Notes: generated from the letters alone by a model not told the origin. Shown: positions 42,659-51,454, counted from the first letter of the stretch. The stretch is DNA of 64,000 nt from Oscillospiraceae bacterium (GCA_910575695.1 CAJTGJ010000001.1:292003-356002); one strand, 5' to 3'. Numbers and translations: made by a program.

Positions 42659-43471
42659 TCAATATATCCCGTCCAAAATCCCGATGGCCTGGGCCACGGC
42701 GTGCTCGTCACAGTGCCCCAGCACCCGCGCGCCCCAGTCCCGCACCTCCCGGGCGCAGTTGGCCGGGGCGAAGGGGATGGCGCTCAGCGCCAGCATGGGG
42801 ATGTCGTTCTGATTGTCCCCCATGCAGTACAGGCGCCCCGGGGCAATGTGCAGAAGCTCCGCCGCCTTTGCCGCCATGGCCCCCTTGTGACAGCCCTTGG
42901 CGGTGAGCTCCAGCAGGTAGCGGTTGGAGAAAATGGCCTCGTAGTGCTCCCCCCAGCGGGCCAGGAGGCGGGCCTGCACCGCCTTTAAACAGGACTCGTC
43001 CTGCTCCAGGATGACCTTTGTCCAGGGGGTGGGCATTTCCGGGATGGGGGCGGCGCGGTAAGGGCTGGCTACCTTGGCCAGGTGGGCCTGGGTGACGTAG
43101 TTGGGGTTGTGGACGTAGATGTCCTCGCCGTGGTACGCCTCAAAAGCCAGCGCGGGGAACTCCCGGCACAGCTCCGCCAGGCGGGCGGGGGTGCCGTGCT
43201 CCAGACAGGTCTGCACCAGGTAGGCGTCCGTCTCGTAATCGAACAGGGCCGCGCCGTTGGACAGCACCACTGGGGCGTTGAATTCCAGGCGCTCCCTTTC
43301 AATCTGGGGGGTAAAGGTGCGGTGGGCCCGTCCGGTGGCGATGGAGAAGCGCCCGCCGTTTTCGATGAAATAGCGGATGGCGGCGTGGTTCTCGGGGGAG
43401 ACGGTGTGGGCGCTGTTATATAAAGTGTCGTCGTAGTCGGTGTAAAACAGCACGCCGTCGAATTTGCCCAC
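42659..43471 (-). CDS. Cof-type HAD-IIB phosphatase
   Basis: 270 residues with all HAD motifs: DYDDTLY (nucleophile Asp, acid Asp), VLSNGAALFD, the cap, KGCHKGAMAAKAAE (motif III Lys) and GDNQNDIPML (motif IV). Likely a sugar-phosphate or cofactor phosphatase. GTG start after AAGGACT. It lies 12 bp after thiT and may be cotranscribed under the TPP riboswitch, suggesting a role in thiamine salvage (inference). Confidence 0.9.
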   Translation of the reverse strand: MGKFDGVLFYTDYDDTLYNSAHTVSPENHAAIRYFIENGGRFSIATGRAHRTFTPQIERERLEFNAPVVLSNGAALFDYETDAYLVQTCLEHGTPARLAELCREFPALAFEAYHGEDIYVHNPNYVTQAHLAKVASPYRAAPIPEMPTPWTKVILEQDESCLKAVQARLLARWGEHYEAIFSNRYLLELTAKGCHKGAMAAKAAELLHIAPGRLYCMGDNQNDIPMLALSAIPFAPANCAREVRDWGARVLGHCDEHAVAQAIGILDGIY

Positions 43472-43483
43472 AAAAATCAGTCC

Positions 43484-44044
43484 TTACGTTAAATCTTCCC
43501 CGTTGAGGAATTTGCTCAGGGGTTTCATCAGCGCCGCGCACACCACCACGGCCAAGAGGGTGCTGGGGAGCATATAGCCGCCGTTATACAGCGCGGAGTA
43601 GAAGAAGGGGGAGGTCATGGTCAGGCCCATGAACTCCTCGGGCATCCACTCGGCGTAGACGGTGACGCCGCTGATGTAGTGCACCACGAACCGGGCCGCG
43701 CCCGCCACCAGCGCCGCCACGGGGGCAAGGCTGGCTTTGCGCTTGAACAGTCCGGCCAGTCCCACCATGGCATAGGCGCCGGTATAGTCGAACACGATGG
43801 AAACCCAGCTGATCACAAAGCTGTCCAGGCCCAGGAAATACTTCAGCGTGCCGAAGGCCAGACCGGCGACGATACCCCAGCCCGCCCCCCAGCGCACGGC
43901 GAACAGGATGATGGGGATCATCGCCGCGCTGATGGAGCCCCCCTGGAACCACAGGTCCAGCTCCACAAAGGTGAGCGCGTAGGCCAGCGCGATGCTGACC
44001 GCCCCCTCGCAGAGCATACGGGTGGTCTGGTTCACATTCTTCAT
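43484..44044 (-). CDS. thiT: Thiamine-specific ECF transporter S component
   Basis: 186-residue membrane protein, six helices, that binds thiamine and pairs with the shared EcfAA'T module encoded elsewhere. Seen: LCEGAVSIALAYALTFVEL, AVRWGAGWGIVAGLAFG, the WVSIVFDYTGAYAMVGLAG motif and VHYISGVTVYAEWMPE, which match ThiT. AGGAGGAA precedes the ATG. Controlled by the TPP riboswitch just upstream. Confidence 0.95.
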   Translation of the reverse strand: MKNVNQTTRMLCEGAVSIALAYALTFVELDLWFQGGSISAAMIPIILFAVRWGAGWGIVAGLAFGTLKYFLGLDSFVISWVSIVFDYTGAYAMVGLAGLFKRKASLAPVAALVAGAARFVVHYISGVTVYAEWMPEEFMGLTMTSPFFYSALYNGGYMLPSTLLAVVVCAALMKPLSKFLNGEDLT

Positions 44045-44146
44045 TGTCGTTTCCTCCTGAAATAAGTATACCGCAATGCAAACGGTGCAATGCGGTAGCG
44101 GGAGAATCGACAACGGCGCGGACGGGCATAAGCCCGCCCTGTCGAA

Positions 44147-44243
44147 TACACTTCCTACGCCGGCATTACCCGGATCAGGTTTTAGGGACCGGGAGGGCAT
44201 TGGCCTCCACATCTCAGCCGGAATTGCATCCAGCGCCCCTGTG
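44147..44243 (-). promoter_or_regulatory. TPP riboswitch
   Basis: On the minus strand: GGGGCGCTGG, the core GGCTGAGATGTGGAGG, then ACCTGATCCGGGTAATGCCG and GCGTAGGAAGT, all in the classic THI-box order. It precedes thiT by ~100 bp. The region 44072-44098 has a TACCGCA/TGCGGTA hairpin near the thiT ribosome site, a possible expression platform. Confidence 0.95.
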
Positions 44244-44497
44244 ATATTCCATTTACGCTGCGGCTGCGTTTATTTTAGTCGAAAGCGGGGGCGCTGTCAA
44301 GAGCGGAGGCGGACGGGGCGGAAATCAGCCCCGCGGAGTAATTCCGCGCCAGCAGATGCGCTGAAATTGGGATGCAATTTTTGGAAGTTTTGCCGGAAAC
44401 GCTGGAAAACGCGGCGTTTTTTTCCCTGATTCGCCAATATTCAACAAGATGCGCCAAAAGGTGCGGCAGGTTTGGGCAGGTTTTCAAAAATGGGGGC

Positions 44498-44526
44498 TTG
44501 ACGCGGGAGGAAAATAGGTGTAGGAT
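44498..44526 (+). promoter_or_regulatory. Promoter for the M23 peptidase gene
   Basis: TTGACG, 17 bp, TAGGAT, 90 bp upstream of the GTG start. Confidence 0.6.
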
Positions 44527-44615
44527 ATGGCCTGTAACCAAATTGTAACTCTTTCCGTTTTTTTAACTGAAGATAGCTTGCCCCATTCAGCAAAATCTCA
44601 ACAGGAGGGAACATT

Positions 44616-46328
44616 GTGAAGCACACCCGCGACAACCGCAGGCCGGATCAGGCCGCGGCGGAGAAAGACGCCCCCGCCGGCGAGAGCGGCGCGAAGGAGA
44701 TCACCGGGGGCCGGCCGTCCGGCCAGGCCCGCTCATGGAAGCAGTATATCGAGCAGACCATGCCGGTGCAGGAGCCGGCCAAGGCTGAGGACAACGGGCC
44801 GTCCGGCCAGCCCCGGCAGAATGCCCCCGACATCAAGGAGGAGGCCGGGAAGCTGTGGAACCGCTTCGCCCAGTGGGCGGAGGAGTTCGGCAGGAGGGCC
44901 GGGGCCAACGCGGCGGCGCTCCGGGGCCGGTGGAATGGCTTTGCCGGCGGCTGGAGGAAGCTGGGCCGGAACACCGCGAGGATCCGGAACGTGGTGGCCC
45001 GGCACCCTGTCTCCCCGCTGCTGTACGCCACGGTGCTGGCGGTGGGCATCGGCGTGATGGCCTTCAAGGGGACCTACGCCCGGGCCTACGTGATGGAGGT
45101 CAACGGCCAGCAGGTGGCCGTGGTATCCGGCAAGGACGAGGCGGACGCCATCCTGGGCAGCGTGGAAAACCGGGTGTCCAGCGTCCTGGGCGAGGAGTAC
45201 GGCTTTGACGCCAAGGTCACGCTGGCCCCGGTCTACGTGGCCCCCGACGCCCTCAGCGACGCTGACGAGGTGGCCGCCACCCTGTTCGACGAGGCGGGGG
45301 CCTATATGACCGCCTACGCCATCTCGGTGGACGGGCAGGAGCTGGGCTATGCCGCCGGCAAGGATGAGCTCTATCAGATGCTGGACGATATCGCCCAGCC
45401 CTTTATCCCGGAGAACGCCGTGCGCTATGAGTTCCTGGAGGATGTGGAGGTCTACCCCGTGGAGGTCCCCTCCAACACCCGGTTTGACGAGGACGCCATC
45501 CGGGAGCAGCTCAGCGCCCTGAAGGTGGAGAAGGCGGTGTACGAGGTGAAGCAGGGCGACACCTTCAACGCCATCGCCTACTCCCTGGGCATGGACCCCA
45601 ATGAGCTGTCCATCCTCAATCCCGACGTGATTGTGAATAAGCTGTGGGTGGGCCAGGAGCTGGTCACCCAGCAGGCCGTGCCCCGGCTGTCCGTGCAGGC
45701 GGTGGCCGAGGTCACCTATGAGGAGGTCATCCCCAGCCCTGTGGAGTATATTGACAGCGAGGATCTGTACGTGGGCGAAACCGAGGTGAAGGAGCAGGGC
45801 GAGGACGGCCTGGCTCAGGTCAGCGCCAAGGTCACCTATATGAACGGCGTGGAGCAGGACCGGGAGGTGCTGGAGACCGCCACGCTGAAGGAGGCCACCA
45901 CCACCTACACCTACAACGGCACCACCCCCCGGCCCGTCACCGCCTCCAACGGCTATTTCATCTGGCCGGTGCGGGGTACCATCACCTCCAACTTCGGCGG
46001 GCGCACCCTGTACGGGAGCTATGACTTCCATCTGGGCCTGGACATCGCCGTCCCCTACGGCACCGGCGTCAAGGCCGCGGACGGCGGCACCGTCATCAAG
46101 GCGGGCTGGAACGGGAGCTACGGCAAGCTGGTAGCCATCCAGCACGACAACGGCCTGATCACCTACTACGGCCACAACTCCTCCGTTCTGGTGAACGTGG
46201 GCGAGAAGGTGTACCAGGGGCAGATCATCGCCCTGGCCGGGTCCACCGGCAACTCCACCGGCAACCACTGCCACTTCGAGGTCCGGGTGGAGGGCACCAG
46301 CGTCAACCCCCGGAACTACCTGCCCTGA
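44616..46328 (+). CDS. Cell-wall endopeptidase: LysM, G5 and M23 domains
   Basis: 570 residues. A charged cytoplasmic N-terminus (about 1-125), one transmembrane helix (about 128-148), two DUF-like repeats, a LysM (about 308-350, VKQGDTFNAIAYSLGMDPNELSILNPD), a G5 domain (about 355-435) and a C-terminal M23 LytM peptidase with HLGLD, YGH and NHCHFE zinc motifs intact. Cleaves peptidoglycan crossbridges, used in wall growth or sporulation. GTG start after AGGAGGG; followed by a terminator. Confidence 0.92.
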   Translation: MKHTRDNRRPDQAAAEKDAPAGESGAKEITGGRPSGQARSWKQYIEQTMPVQEPAKAEDNGPSGQPRQNAPDIKEEAGKLWNRFAQWAEEFGRRAGANAAALRGRWNGFAGGWRKLGRNTARIRNVVARHPVSPLLYATVLAVGIGVMAFKGTYARAYVMEVNGQQVAVVSGKDEADAILGSVENRVSSVLGEEYGFDAKVTLAPVYVAPDALSDADEVAATLFDEAGAYMTAYAISVDGQELGYAAGKDELYQMLDDIAQPFIPENAVRYEFLEDVEVYPVEVPSNTRFDEDAIREQLSALKVEKAVYEVKQGDTFNAIAYSLGMDPNELSILNPDVIVNKLWVGQELVTQQAVPRLSVQAVAEVTYEEVIPSPVEYIDSEDLYVGETEVKEQGEDGLAQVSAKVTYMNGVEQDREVLETATLKEATTTYTYNGTTPRPVTASNGYFIWPVRGTITSNFGGRTLYGSYDFHLGLDIAVPYGTGVKAADGGTVIKAGWNGSYGKLVAIQHDNGLITYYGHNSSVLVNVGEKVYQGQIIALAGSTGNSTGNHCHFEVRVEGTSVNPRNYLP

Positions 46329-46342
46329 CCGAACACGATAAG

Positions 46343-46378
46343 AAATCCGCCCCCGGTGCGCCGGGGGCGGATTTTTTC
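46343..46378 (+). terminator. Terminator after the M23 gene
   Basis: Stem AAATCCGCCCCCGG / CCGGGGGCGGATTT with T6. Confidence 0.9.
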
Positions 46379-46787
46379 CCGTTCGTGTGGGTGATGATGG
46401 AGCCGGACACGGGTAACTTTACCCCCGGAACTCAATGTGTGTCCCCGCACCGCTCTTTCCCCCAAATTGATTTCCGTGAATTTCACCTGCGGCAGATTGA
46501 AATGAAACATTGGCCATGATATGATCAGAACAGCAAATCGGGAGTGAGGAATATAAACGGCGAAAAGGAAGCTGATTCCCATTTAGGCGGTTAGCCACCG
46601 CCTGTCCGGCCATTTTGGCGGATGAGGAAATTGGCGGGTATTTGCCGGCACGAAAGGCAAATGGGACAATTCTTTTGACACCCTCGGCAAGGCGGCGGCA
46701 CTACGGATAGGGAACGGTCCGCGCAGACCGCCACAACATTTTGGGGGCGGGGCGATTTGGCGGAAAGCTTGCAAAATATTCGTGGTG
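46379..46787. other. Intergenic, no gene seen
   Basis: About 410 bp before the 46788 promoter. The minus-strand frames here have no ribosome site and no protein-like pattern. No strong hairpins or repeats noted. Confidence 0.5.
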
Positions 46788-46842
46788 AAATCGAACAAAA
46801 ATATGAAAAACCCTTGACAAAATCGAACGAATATATTATTAT
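46788..46842 (+). promoter_or_regulatory. Promoter with AAATCGAAC direct repeats
   Basis: TTGACA (46814-46819), 17 bp, TATTAT (46837-46842). AAATCGAAC occurs at 46788 and again at 46820 in the spacer, 32 bp apart. The CGAAC core is like a Firmicutes LexA half-site, but no inverted half is clear. Confidence 0.6.
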
Positions 46843-46951
46843 AAGGTACAAGAAAAGAAAAACCCCCGCCGGAAGGGGGGATAGATTCCGGCTTATGGGA
46901 CAGCCCATCAGGTATGCTGAGGCCAGACACAAAAAGAGGAGGCTTTGAGCA

Positions 46952-47299
46952 ATGAAAACCATCTACGTGACACAGAATCAGTGGCAGAGCCGCACCCTGG
47001 ACGGACAGCTGGAGCGGGCGGTGGGCGACACCGGACGGATGGGCGTGCGCTGCTTGAGCACCGCCGGACGGCCGGAGGGGGGAGACAAGGTGATCGACCT
47101 GTCGGCCTGGAAGGCGGAGAACCTGGTAGAGCTGGAGGAGCCGGAGTCCCAGAGCGGCCTGGGGGAGTACGAGGGCCGGGAGCTGGTGCGCCGCCCCCGC
47201 CGCAGGCACGAGGCCGCCCGCAACCGGGCCGAGCTGGCGGCTACGCTGGCGGTGGTGGGGCTGATGGCGGCGCTGATCCTTCGGATTTTGATGTTCTGA
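46952..47299 (+). CDS. Hypothetical tail-anchored small protein
   Basis: 115 residues. Hydrophilic N-terminal part (MKTIYVTQNQWQSRTLDGQLERAVGDTGRMGVRCLSTAGRPEGG), a basic stretch (RRPRRRHEAARNR), then a C-terminal transmembrane helix (AELAATLAVVGLMAALILRIL), so it is probably anchored with the bulk in the cytoplasm. AGAGGAGG precedes the ATG. The repeated operator upstream suggests tight control, perhaps stress/SOS. No family recognised. Confidence 0.75.
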   Translation: MKTIYVTQNQWQSRTLDGQLERAVGDTGRMGVRCLSTAGRPEGGDKVIDLSAWKAENLVELEEPESQSGLGEYEGRELVRRPRRRHEAARNRAELAATLAVVGLMAALILRILMF

Positions 47300-47324
47300 G
47301 GCGCCAGACTGCGAAATCAAGACG

Positions 47325-47363
47325 GAAAGCGGGCCGGGAAACCGGTCCGCTTTCATTTATTTT
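47325..47363 (+). terminator. Terminator
   Basis: Stem GAAAGCGGGCCGG / CCGGTCCGCTTTC with GAAA loop followed by ATTTATTTT. Confidence 0.85.
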
Positions 47364-47395
47364 GCAAGAAAAGCGGCATAACAGGTATTTTCCGC

Positions 47396-47424
47396 TTTAC
47401 AAATGGGGAAAGCTGTGGTATGCT
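47396..47424 (+). promoter_or_regulatory. Promoter for rpsO
   Basis: TTTACA, 17 bp, TATGCT upstream of a ~125-bp leader. The leader has a hairpin AAGCCCGC / GCGGGGCTT near 47477-47500, which could be an S15 autoregulation site (weak). Confidence 0.6.
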
Positions 47425-47552
47425 TCAGTGGCACGTTCCAATAAAGGGGCGTGTCCCGCCTGCTTAGTTTTGGGACAAAGCCCGCTGTACGCGGGGCTTC
47501 ACCCGCCCATCACCCAGCGGCAGGGAAATCAAATGGAAAGGTGGAACCACCC

Positions 47553-47819
47553 ATGATCCGCAAGGACCAGAAAACGGCCGTGATCGAGGCCAACCGCACC
47601 CACGAGACTGACACCGGCTCCCCCGAGGTGCAGATCGCCATTCTCACCGCCCGCATCCAGGAGCTCACCGAGCACCTGCGGGTACACTCCCACGACAACC
47701 ACAGCCGCCGCGGCCTGTACAAGATGATCGGTAAGCGCCGCAAGCTGCTGGATTATCTGGCGAAGAAGGACATCGAGCGCTACCGCGCCATCATCGCCAA
47801 GCTGGGCATCCGCAAGTAA
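47553..47819 (+). CDS. rpsO: 30S ribosomal protein S15
   Basis: 88 residues matching S15: [72 protein letters not shown]. Organises the central 16S domain. The ATG at 47553 with GGAAAGGTGG upstream; the upstream open frame is not used. It precedes pnp as in most Firmicutes, with one small gene between. Confidence 0.98.
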   Translation: MIRKDQKTAVIEANRTHETDTGSPEVQIAILTARIQELTEHLRVHSHDNHSRRGLYKMIGKRRKLLDYLAKKDIERYRAIIAKLGIRK

Positions 47820-47881
47820 GGTTTCAGCAGGGGCGGCGCGGGTCACCGCGCCGCCCTTGTCCCATGAGGAGGGATACACCC

Positions 47882-48163
47882 ATGGAATTTTTATTGGAAG
47901 TTTTGGCGGAAACTATCGGAGAGGTCTTTTTGAACTGCGGTATCGAGGCCTCCGTCGACCATCGCCTTCCCAAGTGGCTGCGTGTCCTCATCCTGGCTGC
48001 CACCACACTGGTGTTCGCCGCCGTGTTCGGCATCCTCCTGATCGTAGGCATCGCCGCGCTCAGCCATACGCCGTGGATCTCCTTCCTCCTGTTCGTCCTG
48101 GACGGGGGCCTTGTTTTCCTATGTGCCTGCAAGGTCCGCAAGGTCCTGCGCACCCGCAAATAG
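47882..48163 (+). CDS. Hypothetical two-helix membrane protein
   Basis: 93 residues with two transmembrane segments (about 38-62 and 69-85): WLRVLILAATTLVFAAVFGILLIVG and WISFLLFVLDGGLVFLCA. A 19-bp step upstream has AGGAGGGAT before the ATG at 47882 (an alternative ATG at 47864 is less likely). Lies between rpsO and pnp; unknown function. Confidence 0.75.
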   Translation: MEFLLEVLAETIGEVFLNCGIEASVDHRLPKWLRVLILAATTLVFAAVFGILLIVGIAALSHTPWISFLLFVLDGGLVFLCACKVRKVLRTRK

Positions 48164-48290
48164 TCCCATCCACCAAGAGCCGCGCTTTTAGCAGTTGAAC
48201 ATGGGTCCTGGCAACAGCCGGGGCTTATGTTCAAGTGCTAAGAGGTGTCGGCTCAAACGTCTATTTACAAAACGAAAGGAGCAACACCCA

Positions 48291-50441
48291 ATGTCAACTG
48301 TCATCACCCACAAGCAATTTCCCAACGAGAAAACCTGGTCCATGGACCTGTGCGGCCGTCCCCTGACCATCAACATGGGCAAGGTGGCCGAGCTGGCTAC
48401 CGCCTCCGCCATGGTTACCTACGGCGAGACCACCGTGCTGGTGGCCACCACCGTCTCCCCCCGCCCCCGGGACGGCATCGATTTCTTCCCCCTGTCCGTG
48501 GACTTCGAGGAGAAGCTGTACGCCGTGGGCCGCATCCCCGGCAGCTTTATGCGCCGCGAGGGCCAGCCCTCCCTGCCCGCCGTGCTGGCCGGACGGGTCA
48601 TTGACCGCTCCATCCGCCCCCTGTTCCCCTATGACTTCCGCAACGACGTGGTGTGCACCTGCACCGTGATGAGCGTGGACCGGGAGTGCTCTCCCGAGGT
48701 CACCGCCATGATCGGCGTGTCCGCCTGCCTGGCCGTGTCCTGCATCCCCTGGGCCGGTCCGATCGGCTGTGTGGAGATGGGCTATATGGACGGGCGGCTG
48801 GTGTACAACCCCACCCAGGCCCAGAAGAATGTGTCCCAGCTGGACCTTACCGTGGCCGCTACCGCGGAAAAGGTGATCATGATCGAGGCGGGGGCCAAGG
48901 AGCTGCCTGACGACATCATGTATGACGCCATCCTCAAGGCCCACGAGGAGATCCAGAAGCAGGTGGCCCTCATCAATCAGATGGTCAGCGAAGTGGGCCG
49001 GGAGAAAATGGCCTACGACCACGCCGCCTTTGACCAGGAGCTGTTCGACAAGATCACCGCCGACTTCCTGGACGAGGCCAGGGCCGCGATGGACACCGAT
49101 GACAAGAATGTCCGCGAGGAGCGCTGGAACGCCATGATCGAGAAGTGGCACGAGAAGTATCTCGAGGACCACCCCGACATGGACCAGTTCCTGGAGGAGA
49201 TCACCTACAAGTTCCAGAAGAAGATCGTCAAAACCTGGCTGCTGGAGGGCCACCGGGTGGATGGCCGGGCCAGGAATGAGATCCGGCCCCTGGCCGCCGA
49301 GGTGGGCGTATTGCCCCGGGTCCACGGCTCCGGCCTGTTTACCCGGGGACAGACCCAGGTGCTGTCCATTTGTACGCTGAATACCCTCTCCGCCGCCCAG
49401 AAGCTGGATACCATCTGGGAGGAGACGGAAAAGCGGTATATGCACCACTACAATTTCCCCGCCTACTCCACCGGCGAGGCCCGGGCCGCCCGGTCCACAA
49501 ACCGCCGGGAAAAGGGCCATGGCGCTCTGGCGGAGCGGGCCCTGGAGCCGGTGCTCCCCAGCGAGGACGAGTTCCCCTACGCCATCCGGGTGGTGTCTGA
49601 GGTGCTCAGCTCCAACGGCTCCACCTCCCAGGGCTCCATCTGCGGCTCCACCCTGGCCCTGATGGACGCGGGCGTACCCATCAAGGCCCCGGTGGCGGGC
49701 ATCTCCTGCGGCCTGATCCAGGATGACAACGGCGGGTTTACCACCTTTATCGACATACAGGGCGTCGAGGACTTCCACGGCGAGATGGACTTCAAGGTGG
49801 CGGGCACCAAGTCCGGCATTACCGCCATCCAGATGGATATCAAGAACGACGGCCTGTCCCACGCCATCATCAGGGAAGCGCTGGAGATTACCAAGGACGC
49901 CCGGTTCGCCATCCTGGACGAGATTATGCTGCCCTGCATCGCCGCGCCCCGGCCCGAGGTGAACAAGTACGCCCCCAAGATGATGAGCCTGAAGATCGAC
50001 CCGGACAAGATCCGGGAGGTCATCGGCAAGGGCGGCTCCGTTATCCAGAAGATCACCGCCGAGTCCGGCGCTCAGATCGACATCGAGGAGGACGGCACCA
50101 TCCACATCGCCTCCCCCGACGCGGCCTCCTGCGAGATCGCCAAGAAGATGATCGATACCATCGTGTTCGTGCCCGAGGTGGGCTCGCTGTACTACGGCAA
50201 GGTGGTGCGCATCCTCCAGTTCGGCGCGTTCGTGGAGCTGGCCCCCGGCAAGGACGGCATGGTTCACATCTCCAAGCTGGCTAACCGCCGGGTGGCCAAG
50301 GTGGAGGACGTCATCAACATCGGCGATATGATCTGGGTCAAGGTCACCGATATCGACGAGAAGGGGCGGGTCAACCTGTCCTATAAGGACGCCCTGCGGG
50401 AGATTGAGGAGAAAAAGGCCCGGGGCGAGATTGTGAAGTAA
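48291..50441 (+). CDS. pnp: Polyribonucleotide nucleotidyltransferase
   Basis: 3'-5' phosphorolytic exoribonuclease of the RNA degradosome, 716 residues. Two RNase PH domains (FFPLSVDFEEKLYAVGRIPGSF; second with EVLSSNGSTSQGSICGSTLALMDAGVPI), a KH domain (DKIREVIGKGGSVIQKITAESGAQIDIEEDG) and an S1 domain (YYGKVVRILQFGAFVELAPGKDGMVHISKL). The catalytic Asp region FHGEMDFKVAGTK is intact. AAAGGAG 10 bases before the ATG. A terminator follows. Confidence 0.98.
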   Translation: MSTVITHKQFPNEKTWSMDLCGRPLTINMGKVAELATASAMVTYGETTVLVATTVSPRPRDGIDFFPLSVDFEEKLYAVGRIPGSFMRREGQPSLPAVLAGRVIDRSIRPLFPYDFRNDVVCTCTVMSVDRECSPEVTAMIGVSACLAVSCIPWAGPIGCVEMGYMDGRLVYNPTQAQKNVSQLDLTVAATAEKVIMIEAGAKELPDDIMYDAILKAHEEIQKQVALINQMVSEVGREKMAYDHAAFDQELFDKITADFLDEARAAMDTDDKNVREERWNAMIEKWHEKYLEDHPDMDQFLEEITYKFQKKIVKTWLLEGHRVDGRARNEIRPLAAEVGVLPRVHGSGLFTRGQTQVLSICTLNTLSAAQKLDTIWEETEKRYMHHYNFPAYSTGEARAARSTNRREKGHGALAERALEPVLPSEDEFPYAIRVVSEVLSSNGSTSQGSICGSTLALMDAGVPIKAPVAGISCGLIQDDNGGFTTFIDIQGVEDFHGEMDFKVAGTKSGITAIQMDIKNDGLSHAIIREALEITKDARFAILDEIMLPCIAAPRPEVNKYAPKMMSLKIDPDKIREVIGKGGSVIQKITAESGAQIDIEEDGTIHIASPDAASCEIAKKMIDTIVFVPEVGSLYYGKVVRILQFGAFVELAPGKDGMVHISKLANRRVAKVEDVINIGDMIWVKVTDIDEKGRVNLSYKDALREIEEKKARGEIVK

Positions 50442-50453
50442 AGAGAACAAATC

Positions 50454-50490
50454 AAAAGACGGGCGGTGTCTGCCGCCCGTCTTTTTTATT
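50454..50490. terminator. Terminator between pnp and the XRE gene
   Basis: 13-bp stem AAAAGACGGGCGG / CCGCCCGTCTTTT then TTATTTT; works in both directions. Confidence 0.9.
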
Positions 50491-50710
50491 TTGCCCTGGG
50501 ATAGGGATTCCTTTCGTTGGTCAGGCCCAGCAGATAGTCTATGCTGGTGTTGTGGAATAGGGCAAGGGCGATTAAAATTTTTGTGGGAATGTCGTTTTCG
50601 CCCGTTTCATATTTGGAATATCCCTGCTGGGACATACAAAGCACCTTTGCAATTTTTTCCTGTGATAAATCGGCGTCTTCGCGCAAATCACGGATTCTTT
50701 GATGAAACAT
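50486..50710 (-). CDS. Small XRE repressor
   Basis: 74 residues: QRIRDLREDADLSQEKIAKVLCMSQQGYSKYETGENDIPT, ending NTSIDYLLGLTNERNPY. Single HTH domain. Divergent from a ribbon-helix-helix gene, with CTGAAACAG repeats between. AT-rich relative to pnp, suggesting transfer. Confidence 0.9.
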   Translation of the reverse strand: MFHQRIRDLREDADLSQEKIAKVLCMSQQGYSKYETGENDIPTKILIALALFHNTSIDYLLGLTNERNPYPRAK

Positions 50711-50743
50711 GGAATCACCTCATGTTCCAAACTATATCCAAAT

Positions 50744-50785
50744 CTGAAACAGAGTATTTACAATCACTCTGAAACAGTGTAGAAT
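50744..50785 (+). promoter_or_regulatory. Promoter/operator between XRE and RHH genes
   Basis: TTTACA (50757-50762), 17 bp, TAGAAT (50780-50785). CTGAAACAG at 50744 and 50769, spaced 25 bp, flank the -35 and fill the spacer. Likely repressor sites. Confidence 0.7.
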
Positions 50786-50802
50786 GGAGCGAGGTGGTTT
50801 CT

Positions 50803-50964
50803 ATGGCCAAAGGACAAAAGAAAACGGTTTCGATTTTGCTGCCGGAGGAGCTGTACCAGGAGCTGAGCAGACAGGCGGAGGCTTCCTCGCGTTCCCTTTC
50901 ATCCTATATCCGGGTGGTTTTGACGGCGCATTTGGAATATCTGCGGCGCTTCCGGAAGCTCTGA
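50803..50964 (+). CDS. Ribbon-helix-helix protein (Arc/CopG type)
   Basis: 53 residues: MAKGQKKTVSILLPEELYQE, then LSRQAEASSRSLSSYIRVVLTAHLEYLRRFRKL. The strand-helix-helix pattern is that of RHH DNA-binding proteins, often antitoxins or relaxosome/copy regulators. GAGGTGG precedes the ATG. No toxin gene is visible beside it. Confidence 0.8.
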   Translation: MAKGQKKTVSILLPEELYQELSRQAEASSRSLSSYIRVVLTAHLEYLRRFRKL

Positions 50965-50998
50965 GGAGGCCGGGAGGTTTTTTATTTTCCAAAAAGGG

Positions 50999-51056
50999 TT
51001 GACAATGGGTGACTATTGTAGTAGTATTGTCTTGGGCTTACTATTGCAATAGTCAC
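50999..51056 (+). promoter_or_regulatory. BlaI-type promoter with two operators
   Basis: TTGACA (50999-51004), 17 bp, TAGTAT (51022-51027). Dyads ACTATTGTAGTAGT (51012-51025) and ACTATTGCAATAGT (51040-51053, perfect palindrome) overlap and follow the promoter, matching TACA/TGTA-type BlaI/MecI boxes in style. Confidence 0.85.
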
Positions 51057-51090
51057 GTTTCTGTCCCAACCCCCAAAGGAGGCCGTAAAA

Positions 51091-51444
51091 ATGGAGCGAT
51101 TGTTTGATTCGGAACTGAAGGTGATGGAGCCGCTGTGGGACGACGGGCCGCAGACCGCCGGGGCGCTGGCCAAGCGGCTGGCGGAATGCTGCGGCTGGAA
51201 CCGGAACACCACGTACACCGTCATCAAAAAGCTGGTGGACAAGGGGGCCGTGAGCCGGTCTGACCCGGGCTTCCTGTGCACCGCGCTGATTACCCGGGCG
51301 GACGCCCAGCGCCGGGAGACGGACGGCCTGATTACCCGGCTGTTCGGCGGGTCGCGGGCTCAATTTCTATCCGCGTTCCTCAGCGAGGAGCTGGCCCCGG
51401 CGGAGGCCGCTGAGCTCAGGGAACTGATCGAAGGCTGGAAGTGA
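51091..51444 (+). CDS. BlaI/MecI-family repressor
   Basis: 117 residues: winged helix (DSELKVMEPLWDDGPQTAGALAKRLAECCGWNRNTTYTVIKKLVDKGAVSR) and a C-terminal dimerisation helix region. Removed by the M56 peptidase next door upon signal, in the BlaR1-BlaI way. No beta-lactamase gene is in sight, so the operon probably regulates itself or distant targets. Confidence 0.93.
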   Translation: MERLFDSELKVMEPLWDDGPQTAGALAKRLAECCGWNRNTTYTVIKKLVDKGAVSRSDPGFLCTALITRADAQRRETDGLITRLFGGSRAQFLSAFLSEELAPAEAAELRELIEGWK

Positions 51445-51454
51445 GGTGTGGGAT

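Noticed and set aside
46591..46962. 123-codon minus-strand frame upstream of the tail-anchored protein
   Set aside because: No ribosome site, covers the plus-strand promoter and operator region, and composition is not protein-like.
48294..50450. 718-codon minus-strand frame opposite pnp
   Set aside because: Same GC-driven antisense effect; pnp on the plus strand has all domains.
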